From: an uncultured Spirochaetaceae bacterium
GTDB lineage: Bacteria > Spirochaetota > Spirochaetia > Treponematales > Treponemataceae
NCBI GenBank assembly: GCA_902796985.1
Contig: CADBRC010000010.1
Location: 1 to 5,693, forward strand
DNA length: 5,693 nucleotides
Direction of reading: 5' to 3'
Under the pieces are notes generated by a model, which had not been told where the DNA came from, made no database searches, and saw only the letters and a program-made list of their open reading frames with translations. The translations under genes and the position numbers were made by a program. Positions 1-5,501 of this stretch are shown here, one piece after another (the first letter of the stretch is position 1; each line of letters opens with the position of its first letter).

Positions 1-52
1 CCAGCCATATACCCCACCTCACCAAGAAGAATTTTGAGAAACAAGAGAATTC

Positions 53-93
53 TCCGCCCCAAACCCTGCAACACAAAGGACGGAAGGGGCGGA
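53..93 (-). terminator. Putative hairpin terminator downstream of rpsT
   Basis: An 8-bp GC-rich inverted repeat pairs 53-60 with 86-93 (TCCGCCCC / GGGGCGGA) around a 25-nt loop. It starts 8 bases after the rpsT stop. On the minus strand it is followed by a mixed AGAATTCTC stretch rather than a clean U run. On the plus strand it is followed by AACAATTTTTA. It may therefore serve a convergent plus-strand gene to the left of the window as well as, or instead of, rpsT. The long loop lowers confidence. Confidence 0.45.
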
Positions 94-100
94 ACAATTT

Positions 101-391
101 TTAGTTGGCCGCAGCGGCCTCAGCGTTGAAACTCTTATGGAAGAATTTCATCATCCTGCTCTTCTTGCGGGCAACGGCGTTTCGCTTCTTCACACCCTTG
201 CGGAAGGCGGTATCAAGCTCGGACTGCAAGACCTTGTACTTCTCCTCGGCAAGAGCCTTATCCTTCTTCTGGACGGCCTCGACGAAAGCCCTCTCCGCCG
301 TATGGCAGCGGGACTTGACAGCCTTATTGCGGACCCTGCGAACCTCACTCTGCGCATGTCTCTTCTCTGCAGATGATTTCTTAACTGACAA
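101..391 (-). CDS. rpsT: 30S ribosomal protein S20
   Basis: Ribosomal protein S20 binds 16S rRNA early in assembly of the small subunit. The 96-residue product has the family's features: a very basic N-terminal helix with SSAEKRHAQSEVRRVRNKAVKSR (about residues 6-28), a helical middle, and the C-terminal core ending KGVKKRNAVARKKSRMMK. E. coli S20 is 87 residues; the extra length is mainly the tail NAEAAAAN, whose alanine codons form a GGCCGC-A-GCGGCC inverted repeat at 107-119. The start is a TTG at 389-391, with a GGGGG purine tract at 399-403 placed 7 bases upstream. No later in-frame start would keep the conserved N-terminus. It lies 48 bases downstream of the zinc-ribbon gene on the same strand and is probably cotranscribed from the promoter at 649-678. 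In E. coli, rpsT also starts with UUG and is autoregulated at translation; the same may apply here by inference. Confidence 0.96.
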   Translation of the reverse strand: MSVKKSSAEKRHAQSEVRRVRNKAVKSRCHTAERAFVEAVQKKDKALAEEKYKVLQSELDTAFRKGVKKRNAVARKKSRMMKFFHKSFNAEAAAAN

Positions 392-439
392 AGGAATACC
401 CCCAAAACAAAAAAACTAATATTTAAAGCCCAAAGACTA

Positions 440-613
440 TTACTTGAAATCCTTCGGGCGGCGCTCCTGCTTCTTGCATTTCTGGCATTCAGCATAATTG
501 CGGATCCTGCCATTTTCCATTATGGTCTTCATAATAATCTCACCACCGCACTCTTCGTGGATGAACTTATGGGTCGCGACCGTAGTACGAGAGTTCTTAC
601 TGGCTCCAGCCAT
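440..613 (-). CDS. Small basic putative zinc-ribbon protein, function unknown
   Basis: This encodes a 57-residue basic protein, MAGASKNSRTT...RRPKDFK, that I cannot assign to a named family. It has a zinc-ribbon-like pattern: H19-x2-C22 followed by GG, then 20 residues later C43-x2-C46, with H15 as a spare ligand. The ends are rich in Lys and Arg, which suits nucleic-acid or ribosome contact. The start at ATG 611-613 was chosen because GGAGG at 622-626 sits 8 bases upstream. A longer TTG-started reading (to 628) would consume that ribosome-binding site. It is the first gene after the promoter at 649-678 and precedes rpsT, so it is probably expressed with a ribosomal protein. It could be a ribosome-associated or L33-like zinc protein, but the spacing does not match L33 (two CxxC pairs), so this is only context-based inference. 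Confidence 0.8.
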   Translation of the reverse strand: MAGASKNSRTTVATHKFIHEECGGEIIMKTIMENGRIRNYAECQKCKKQERRPKDFK

Positions 614-621
614 CTCTTTTT

Positions 622-626
622 CCTCC
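622..626 (-). promoter_or_regulatory. Shine-Dalgarno site that fixes the zinc-ribbon gene start
   Basis: On the minus strand the sequence reads TTTGGAGGAAAAAGAGATG, with GGAGG 8 bases from the ATG at 613-611. An in-frame TTG at 628-626 overlaps this site, so it is very unlikely to be the true start. Confidence 0.85.
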
Positions 627-648
627 AAACAAAATAATCGTGTTCTAT

Positions 649-678
649 ACTATACAGAGTTTTATCGATTTCTGTCAA
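649..678 (-). promoter_or_regulatory. Sigma70-type promoter for the zinc-ribbon/rpsT unit
   Basis: On the minus strand, a perfect -35 TTGACA (678-673) and -10 TATAGT (654-649) are separated by 18 bases. The predicted start of transcription is near 642, giving a short leader of roughly 30 nt that contains the GGAGG site. The same TTGACA/TATAGT pair recurs upstream of rho and of the tRNA operon in this window. Confidence 0.8.
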
Positions 679-701
679 GTAGAAAAGCCTTGGCTTGCCG
701 A

Positions 702-730
702 TTGTTTTTTAATCCGCGGGTCGCTATAAT
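702..730 (+). promoter_or_regulatory. Promoter of the AEC transporter, almost abutting the start codon
   Basis: TTGTTT (702-707) and a consensus TATAAT (725-730) are separated by 17 bases. The ATG of the transporter begins at 737, only 7 bases after the -10. Transcription would begin at or within a base or two of the start codon. It is divergent from the promoter at 649-678. Confidence 0.7.
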
Positions 731-736
731 AGCACC

Positions 737-1684
737 ATGTACCTTACAGTCCTCAAACAGCTCCTTACGATGCTGGCCATATCGATTCTTGCATTCGCAT
801 TTTCCCGGAGAAATAAATTCGGCAGCTCCGAAAGCGGCTTTCTCAGCCGCCTGCTGCTCTACTTTGTCAATCCCTGCCTGATTTTCAGTTCCTTCAACAA
901 GGAATTCGACGTGCAGAAGCTGAAGGAGCTGGCCTTCGTCATCCTGCTGAGCCTCCTCATGCACCTGGTTATGACGCTGCTTGTCAGCCTTTTCATCCGC
1001 TCCAGGACTGAGGAAGCAAAGCAGCTGGACGGACTGGAGAAAGTGGGTATAGTACTGACCAACTGCGGCTTCATCGGCATTCCCCTTATAAACGGGGTTT
1101 TCGGACAGGACGGCATTTTCTACTTAACCGGCTACCTCGCGGTATTCAACATCTGGCTGTGGACCTACGGGGAATACCAGATGTCCCGGAGCTTCAGGAT
1201 AAAGAAGGTCCTGACCAACCCCAACGTACTGGCAGTACTCTGCGGCCTGGTCCTCTTCTGTCTGCCGGTCACACTTCCGGAAGTAATCGCAAAGCCCCTC
1301 TCCTATATCAGCGAACTGAACACTGCCCTGTCGATGTTCCTTCTCGGACTCCTCTTCGCCTCGTTCAAAAAGACCGGGAACACCCCCTACACGCGGAGAG
1401 TCATCAAGGTATGCCTGCTCAGGCTGGTCGCCTGTCCCGTGGTCTGCCTCCTCCTGCTGCTTGTAGTATGGAAACTTTTCGCAAGCGGGGCCGGTCTGAG
1501 AACCGAAGTTTTCGTCGTGTTCATCTCCTGCCTCTGCCCGGTCGGCATGAGCGTCTCAAGCTTCGCCTGCATCTTCGGTAAGGATGCCTCCTATTCAAGC
1601 CTGATGGTTCTTTCCACATCCGCCCTCTGCATCATTTCGGTTCCGTCGTTCGTCCGGCTGGCAGAGCTCCTGATAGCGGCATGA
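737..1684 (+). CDS. AEC (auxin efflux carrier) family membrane transporter
   Basis: This encodes a 315-residue inner-membrane protein of the AEC family, whose bacterial members export or exchange small organic anions such as malate or malonate. The substrate cannot be read from the sequence. About ten hydrophobic segments are visible, roughly at residues 4-24, 37-52, 64-88, 105-120, 126-147, 162-182, 193-210, 225-250, 257-279 and 287-310. Family-like motifs are LLYFVNPCLIFSSF (40-53), the glycine-rich NCGFIGIPLINGVFGQDG (109-126), NPNVLAVLCGL (161-171), LSMFLLG (198-204) and CPVGMSVSSFACIFGKD (267-283). Its length is normal for the family. The ATG at 737 gives the expected N-terminal helix, but no Shine-Dalgarno sequence precedes it and the -10 box ends 7 bases before it, so the message may be leaderless. 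Its stop overlaps the start of the next gene (ATGA, 1681-1684), implying cotranscription and coupled translation. Confidence 0.9.
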   Translation: MYLTVLKQLLTMLAISILAFAFSRRNKFGSSESGFLSRLLLYFVNPCLIFSSFNKEFDVQKLKELAFVILLSLLMHLVMTLLVSLFIRSRTEEAKQLDGLEKVGIVLTNCGFIGIPLINGVFGQDGIFYLTGYLAVFNIWLWTYGEYQMSRSFRIKKVLTNPNVLAVLCGLVLFCLPVTLPEVIAKPLSYISELNTALSMFLLGLLFASFKKTGNTPYTRRVIKVCLLRLVACPVVCLLLLLVVWKLFASGAGLRTEVFVVFISCLCPVGMSVSSFACIFGKDASYSSLMVLSTSALCIISVPSFVRLAELLIAA

Positions 1685-2853
1685 AAACAATAGCCCAGGC
1701 CGTCAAGAAGCTGCTCCCCTACTCCCCCCGCCGTGGGGTCCGTCCCCTGCGCATTCCAAACGAAGGGAAAACGAGGGAGGGCGTGACCTGCCTCCAGGTT
1801 TTCCCGCCGGACAGCTTCACGTTCAGCACATACACGAGCCTAAGCGGGAACAGGGATTTTCCCCCGTACACTGCGGAAACCCCTGAATACAAGGTGTTCG
1901 TCATACAGAGCGGCAAATTTATCTTCGGCAGGGAAGAAGCGTTCACCAGAAAGGGCCGGATTCTGGAGGAAATCAGTGCGCAGAAGATAAACCCGCTGAC
2001 CGGAAAGAAACTGAACCTGAACCCGGACAGGCACATCAGGGGAAAGGTCCTGATGCTCGGCCTGTCAGGATTGGAGAACGGCTACTATCACTTCATGGTG
2101 GAGCTGCTGCTGCGCTGGTGGATATTCAGGACAAGCGGACTGAAGGCGGATTACTATGCGTTCAGCAGCGCGCTGCCATTCCAGAAAGAAGCCCTGGGCT
2201 TTTTGGGAATACGCGAACCGCAGATACTGGAAGCCGAGCCGGGGATGATTATACAGGCGGACTGCCTGCTTTGTCCTTCCCTTGTCAACAACTTCAGGCT
2301 CTCCCATCTGCGCGGCTACGAGCTGTACGAAAAAATCCACATGCCCCGCTGGTCCAAGGAAGCTTACTCTTTCCTGCTCGGAAAGGCAAACCGCAGGACA
2401 GAAGCCCCGGACAAGCTCATCTACATCTCCCGGAACCGTTCTGCCCGCCGCAGGATACTGAACGAGGATGAGCTGCTTGCCATCCTGAAAAGATATGGAT
2501 TTGAAACCTGCTATCTGGAGGAAATGACTTTCGCGGAGCAGATGAATCTGTTCGCATCCGTCCGCATCGTCGTCGCCCCCCACGGGGCAGGCCTCGTAAA
2601 CCTGGTATGGAGCCGGGAGGGGACGACCGTACTGGAACTCTACCCGGAGTTCTACCATGACCCCAGCTTCCGCATACTCGCCTCAGCCCTGAATCTGGAC
2701 TATCATTATGCCATCTGCAAAAGCCCGGGGGCGGATTCAGCCGCTCCTGCCGAGGAAGACATACAGGTGGACTGCCTGGAGCTGATTGACCGTTTTCTGA
2801 GAGAGAAAACAGCGGAAACCGGGGCCGCCCCCGGTAACGGAAAAGCCTGTTGA
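1681..2853 (+). CDS. Glycosyltransferase family 61 (DUF563) protein
   Basis: This encodes a 390-residue protein with the C-terminal half of a GT61/DUF563 glycosyltransferase, a family that transfers sugars to glycans or proteins; the acceptor is unknown here. Visible family features are ENGYYHFMVELLLRWW (132-147), where N-x-YHF-x2-E is typical, LIYISRNRSARRRILNE (246-262), the EMTFAEQMNLFASVRIVVAPHGAGLVNLVW block (281-310) with its diagnostic HGAGLVN, and VLELYPEFYH (317-326). No signal peptide or membrane segment is evident, so it is probably cytoplasmic. The start ATG at 1681 overlaps the transporter's TGA and has no clear ribosome-binding site, which suggests translational coupling. The last codons hold a GC-rich inverted repeat (2818-2835), and the stop TGA lies inside a TTGACA hexamer that probably serves rho. 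A role in surface polysaccharide or glycoconjugate synthesis is inferred; no other envelope genes are adjacent. Confidence 0.9.
   Translation: MKTIAQAVKKLLPYSPRRGVRPLRIPNEGKTREGVTCLQVFPPDSFTFSTYTSLSGNRDFPPYTAETPEYKVFVIQSGKFIFGREEAFTRKGRILEEISAQKINPLTGKKLNLNPDRHIRGKVLMLGLSGLENGYYHFMVELLLRWWIFRTSGLKADYYAFSSALPFQKEALGFLGIREPQILEAEPGMIIQADCLLCPSLVNNFRLSHLRGYELYEKIHMPRWSKEAYSFLLGKANRRTEAPDKLIYISRNRSARRRILNEDELLAILKRYGFETCYLEEMTFAEQMNLFASVRIVVAPHGAGLVNLVWSREGTTVLELYPEFYHDPSFRILASALNLDYHYAICKSPGADSAAPAEEDIQVDCLELIDRFLREKTAETGAAPGNGKAC
2818..2835 (+). repeat. GC-rich perfect inverted repeat at the 3' end of the GT61 gene
   Basis: A2818-G2824 pairs with C2829-T2835 (ACCGGGG / CCCCGGT), giving a 7-bp stem with loop CCGC. 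It lies within the codons for residues 380-386, 16 bases before the stop codon. No U run follows, so it is not a canonical intrinsic terminator. It could protect the mRNA 3' end or be a chance product of Gly/Ala/Pro codons. Confidence 0.5.
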
Positions 2854-2876
2854 CAAAACTATCTATATAGTATAGT
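2850..2876 (+). promoter_or_regulatory. Probable rho promoter overlapping the GT61 stop codon
   Basis: A perfect TTGACA (2850-2855) includes the GT61 TGA stop. TATAGT (2871-2876) follows after a 15-base spacer, which is shorter than the optimal 17. The box and the bases after it (TATAGTGTGAACA) resemble those of the promoter at 649-678 (TATAGTATAGAACA). Transcription would start near 2883, giving rho an untranslated leader of about 290 nt. Read-through from the upstream operon is also possible, because no strong terminator separates them. Confidence 0.6.
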
Positions 2877-3008
2877 GTGAACATAGCGCAAAGCTACGGA
2901 ATCACGCTATACATATTTTTTGCGGTTACACTAAATCAGCGATTTTTATGTTTATTATGCAGGAGGCTTCTTAAAGCCACCGGTACAATTGCTATATATG
3001 TTTTGGGA

Positions 3009-3036
3009 ACCTCGAAAAACCTCAGTTTTTCGAGGT
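3009..3036 (+). repeat. Stem-loop 1 of the rho leader
   Basis: ACCTCGAAAAAC (3009-3020) pairs perfectly with GTTTTTCGAGGT (3025-3036), closing a CTCA tetraloop. The A5 and T5 tracts pair with each other. No U run follows, so it is not a standard terminator. Its arms resemble those of stem-loop 3. Confidence 0.85.
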
Positions 3037-3049
3037 GGCTCTGAAAATG

Positions 3050-3089
3050 CGATGTCCTAAGTCGCGCTATTACAGCGACTTAGGACTCG
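3050..3089 (+). repeat. Stem-loop 2 of the rho leader
   Basis: GTCCTAAGTCGC (3054-3065) pairs perfectly with GCGACTTAGGAC (3075-3086) around a 9-nt loop (GCTATTACA). CGA (3050-3052) and TCG (3087-3089) can extend the stem past a bulged T. Its sequence is unrelated to the flanking hairpins. Confidence 0.85.
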
Positions 3090-3091
3090 AC

Positions 3092-3134
3092 GGCAATCTC
3101 TAAAAACGGGGTTTGCCCAGTTTTTAGAGATGCC
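3092..3134 (+). repeat. Stem-loop 3 of the rho leader, possible attenuator
   Basis: ATCTCTAAAAAC (3096-3107) pairs perfectly with GTTTTTAGAGAT (3120-3131). Beyond a G-A mismatch, GGG/CCC (3109-3111 with 3116-3118) closes a TTTG loop. Outside a bulged A3095, GGC (3092-3094) pairs with GCC (3132-3134), giving about 18 pairs in all. A U-rich stretch CTTTAATTTTATT follows. The inner GGG-TTTG-CCC followed by AGTTTTT also resembles a weak terminator, so an attenuator is possible though not shown. Confidence 0.8.
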
Positions 3135-3169
3135 CTTTAATTTTATTCATAGAATTACGGAGTGCATTT

Positions 3170-5086
3170 ATGGCCTATAGACGCCGCAACTCGGACAGTT
3201 CGGACGAAAGTCAAGTAGAAAAAGAAGAGACCAAGCAGGAAGCATCAGAGACCGAACCAAAGGTAAGAAAACGAAGGGTTGTAAAGAAGAACCTTCCGGC
3301 AGAAGAGCCCGCGACCAGCGAGCCTGATACTGGCAGTGACAGCATGCCTGCAACAGCCGACAACGGTCAGGCTTCTTTATTCGGCGAAACCGAGCCGCAG
3401 CCATCCCCCGCTCAGGATTACCAACCTTCAAGCCCCAGTCCTTCAGATTCAGATACGCCTGCCTCACAAAGCCAAAGCAATACGCAGGATTCGCCCTCAG
3501 AGCAAGGAAGCAGCCCGGATCAGTCCTATGATTACGGGCGCGAAGGCCGTCCCTATTCAGGCAGATCCTCCTATCAGGGGCATTACCAGAGGAAAAACTG
3601 GGACAACGGGGGGAACCGCGAGAACGGAGGCAGAAGGTTCAACCAGGGGCAGCCCGGCGAAGGATACAGGGGAGGCCGCTATAACGGCAACGGCAATGGC
3701 TACACCGGCCGCCGCTACAACAACAATTATAATACCGAGCGCAACCTGATGAGGCTTGAAGCCGCGCTCGAGGCACAGAAGATAGAGAATCCCGAGGAAT
3801 ACGAGTCCAAGCCCCGCCTTCAGATAAACGACCTGACCAAGATGGGCATGGGCGAGCTGAGGGAGAAAGCATCCCAGTTCGGCTTTACGGCGGACGACCT
3901 GGCACCGATGAAGAAGCAGGATTTGATTTTCTCGGTGCTGAAAGCCCACACCGACCACGGCGGAATCATTTTTGCAAGCGGCTCACTCGAAATCCTGCCC
4001 GACGGCTATGGATTCCTCAGGAGTCCGCAGAACTCCTACCTGCCCGGTCCCGATGACATCTACATCTCGCCCAGCCAGATACGCCTGTTCAACTTAAAGA
4101 CGGGCGATACCGTCTACGGGCAGATACGCAGCCCCAAGGAGGGAGAGCGTTTCTTTGCCCTCCTCCGCGTGGAAACCGTCAACTTCGACGACCCCCGCGT
4201 TGCCCAGACCCGCATTCCATTCGAGAACCTGACGCCTCTTTATCCGACTGAAAAGTTCCAGCTGGAAACATTGCCTGCAGAGCTTTCCACGAGGATCATC
4301 GACCTCTTCGTCCCCATCGGAAAGGGACAGCGTTTGCTGATTGTCGCTCCCCCCAAGGCAGGAAAGACGACGATTATGCAGAAGGTCGCCAATGCGATAA
4401 AGAAAAACAATCCCGACGTCTACATCATTGTCCTCCTCATAGACGAGCGTCCCGAGGAAGTCACGGAGATGGAGCGTTCCATAGATGCGGAAGTCATCTC
4501 TTCTACATTCGACGAGCAGGCAACCCGCCACGTGCAGGTCGCCGAGATGGTCCTGGAGAAGGCAAAACGCCTTGTCGAGCACAAGCGGGATGTCGTCATC
4601 TTCCTGGACTCCATAACCCGTCTGGCACGTGCCTACAACCAGACCGTGCCGACCTCCGGTAAAGTTCTGTCCGGAGGCGTGGATTCCAACGCCCTGCACA
4701 AGCCCAAGCGCTTCTTCGGTGCAGCACGCAACGTTGAAGAGGGAGGATCCCTCACGATTATCTCCACATCCCTTGTCGAAACGGGAAGCCGTATGGACGA
4801 GGTTATCTTCGAGGAATTCAAAGGAACCGGCAACAGTGAGATTGATCTGGACAGGAAGCTCGCCGAAAAGCGACTCTTCCCCGCAATCAACATCAAGCGG
4901 TCCGGCACCCGCAAAGAGGAGATGCTCCTTACCGAGGCTGAATTGCAGCGCATGTGGATTCTGCGCAAGGCCCTCAATGACATGGAAGATGACATCATGC
5001 TGGAGTTCATCATGGACAAAATGCGGAAAACCAAGGACAATGCGGCTTTCCTGAATGCCATGAACGCCGGAGTACCGACTGCCTAG
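3170..5086 (+). CDS. rho: Transcription termination factor Rho with long disordered N-terminal extension
   Basis: Rho is a ring-shaped RNA-dependent ATPase/helicase that ends transcription of untranslated RNA. Residues 218-638 align over their length with the 419-residue E. coli protein. An N-terminal helical domain (about 218-260) is followed by the cold-shock-like primary RNA site with DGYGFLR (278-284), Walker A APPKAGKT (393-400), the catalytic-glutamate segment [13 protein letters not shown] (422-434), Walker B DVVIFLD (474-480), the Q-loop region [15 protein letters not shown] (498-512) and the R-loop region [14 protein letters not shown] (513-526). All key motifs look intact. The first ~217 residues are extra: a charged Lys/Glu part (1-45), a Ser/Pro/Gln/Asp-rich part (46-119), and an Arg/Gly/Asn/Tyr-rich part (120-192). 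The ATG at 3170 is preceded by GGAG 7 bases upstream. The leader structure suggests autoregulation, as known for E. coli rho. The gene ends at a bidirectional terminator. Confidence 0.98.
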   Translation: MAYRRRNSDSSDESQVEKEETKQEASETEPKVRKRRVVKKNLPAEEPATSEPDTGSDSMPATADNGQASLFGETEPQPSPAQDYQPSSPSPSDSDTPASQSQSNTQDSPSEQGSSPDQSYDYGREGRPYSGRSSYQGHYQRKNWDNGGNRENGGRRFNQGQPGEGYRGGRYNGNGNGYTGRRYNNNYNTERNLMRLEAALEAQKIENPEEYESKPRLQINDLTKMGMGELREKASQFGFTADDLAPMKKQDLIFSVLKAHTDHGGIIFASGSLEILPDGYGFLRSPQNSYLPGPDDIYISPSQIRLFNLKTGDTVYGQIRSPKEGERFFALLRVETVNFDDPRVAQTRIPFENLTPLYPTEKFQLETLPAELSTRIIDLFVPIGKGQRLLIVAPPKAGKTTIMQKVANAIKKNNPDVYIIVLLIDERPEEVTEMERSIDAEVISSTFDEQATRHVQVAEMVLEKAKRLVEHKRDVVIFLDSITRLARAYNQTVPTSGKVLSGGVDSNALHKPKRFFGAARNVEEGGSLTIISTSLVETGSRMDEVIFEEFKGTGNSEIDLDRKLAEKRLFPAINIKRSGTRKEEMLLTEAELQRMWILRKALNDMEDDIMLEFIMDKMRKTKDNAAFLNAMNAGVPTA

Positions 5087-5110
5087 ACAGGCAAAGCACA
5101 CCCCAAAAAC

Positions 5111-5146
5111 AAATCAAGCCCCCGCCTGAACAGGCAGGGGCTTTTT
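5111..5146. terminator. Bidirectional intrinsic terminator between rho and the tRNA operon
   Basis: AAGCCCC-C-GCCTG (5116-5128) pairs with CAGGC-A-GGGGCTT (5131-5143), interrupted by one C-A mismatch. On the plus strand a run of five T's (5142-5146) overlaps the base of the stem, giving a strong terminator for rho. On the minus strand the hairpin is followed by TGATTTGTTTTTGGGG, a usable but weaker U tract for the tRNA transcript. It lies 30 bases after the rho stop. Confidence 0.88.
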
Positions 5147-5181
5147 GCTGTATACAAAGGAGGGAAACTGAAAGGGAGATA

Positions 5182-5254
<73 letters not shown>

Positions 5255-5261
5255 ATTTGTA

Positions 5262-5334
5262 TGGAGAATGACGGGATCGAACCGCCGACAACCTGGGTGT
5301 AAACCAGGTGCTCTACCAGCTGAGCTAATTCTCC
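5262..5334 (-). tRNA. tRNA-Val (anticodon UAC)
   Basis: This is a complete 73-nt cloverleaf on the minus strand. It has a perfect acceptor stem GGAGAAT/ATTCTCC, D stem GCTC/GAGC, anticodon stem CCTGG/CCAGG around loop TTTACAC (anticodon TAC), T stem GGCGG/CCGTC with one G-T pair, and loop TTCGATC. The discriminator is A73 and CCA is not encoded. It is the first gene after the promoter at 5352-5380, and only 7 bases separate it from tRNA-Pro. Confidence 0.97.
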
Positions 5335-5351
5335 GTGGTTAAGATGATATT

Positions 5352-5380
5352 ACTATATCAACTTAGCAAAAAAGTGTCAA
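5352..5380 (-). promoter_or_regulatory. Strong sigma70-type promoter of the tRNA operon
   Basis: On the minus strand, TTGACA (5380-5375) and TATAGT (5357-5352) are separated by exactly 17 bases. The predicted start is near 5345, about 10 bases before the mature tRNA-Val. The region just upstream (about 5383-5422) is almost entirely A and T, with runs of five to seven A/T, resembling the UP elements of stable-RNA promoters. Confidence 0.85.
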
Positions 5381-5424
5381 TAGCAAAATCAAAAAAATCA
5401 TAAAAATTTATAAAAATTTTTGTA

Positions 5425-5463
5425 GGGCAGGGGATTTGCTTGCCACCTGCCGTCTGCCCCTGC
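5425..5463 (-). terminator. Possible terminator of the rRNA methyltransferase gene
   Basis: On the minus strand, GCAGGGG (5463-5457) can pair with CCCCTGC (5433-5427). In an alternative register, GGGCAG (5459-5454) pairs with CTGCCC (5430-5425), which is followed by TACAAAAATTTTTA. The loop of more than 20 nt and the delayed T tract make this a moderate candidate. It lies about 40 bases after the methyltransferase stop codon. Confidence 0.45.
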
Positions 5464-5501
5464 GGTCTGCTCTTCTGCACCTTAATTTTCCTTTCTTACA
5501 A

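Larger units (their letters stand above)
2854..3169 (+). other. Long structured leader region upstream of rho
   Basis: This 316-base gene-free stretch carries the rho promoter and a series of inverted repeats. In order they are a 6-bp pair ATAGCG/CGCTAT (2883-2888 with 2905-2910), a small hairpin at 2962-2981 (GGCTT/AAGCC, CTTA loop, plus two G-C pairs beyond an A-A mismatch), and three perfect 12-bp stem-loops at 3009-3036, 3054-3086 and 3096-3131. A GGAG site (3159-3162) lies 7 bases before the rho ATG. I see no tRNA, known riboswitch or convincing gene. In E. coli the rho leader mediates autogenous attenuation; a similar role here is inferred. Confidence 0.7.

Noticed and set aside
105..419. 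Plus-strand open frame opposite rpsT, 104 codons
   Set aside because: It is antisense to S20, which has clear family identity; the frame's product has no recognisable motif.
2065..2658. 197-codon minus-strand open frame within the GT61 gene
   Set aside because: It is an antisense shadow of a gene with clear GT61 motifs and has no ribosome-binding site or recognisable domain.
2948..2974. Eight-codon frame MFIMQEAS overlapping the AGGAGG
   Set aside because: No ribosome-binding site precedes either ATG and the frame is too short to judge.
3009..3131. Hairpin array as integron attC sites or a CRISPR array
   Set aside because: There are no GTTRRRY/RYYYAAC core sites, integrase or gene cassettes, and no equal-length direct repeats with spacers.
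3170..3745. Gene fusion of an unrelated protein to Rho
   Set aside because: The N-terminal extension is low-complexity with no sign of a folded domain, and there is no internal start with a ribosome-binding site to suggest two genes.
4094..5101. 335-codon minus-strand open frame opposite rho
   Set aside because: It mirrors highly conserved Rho codons; long antisense frames are common opposite GC-rich conserved genes, and the product resembles no family.
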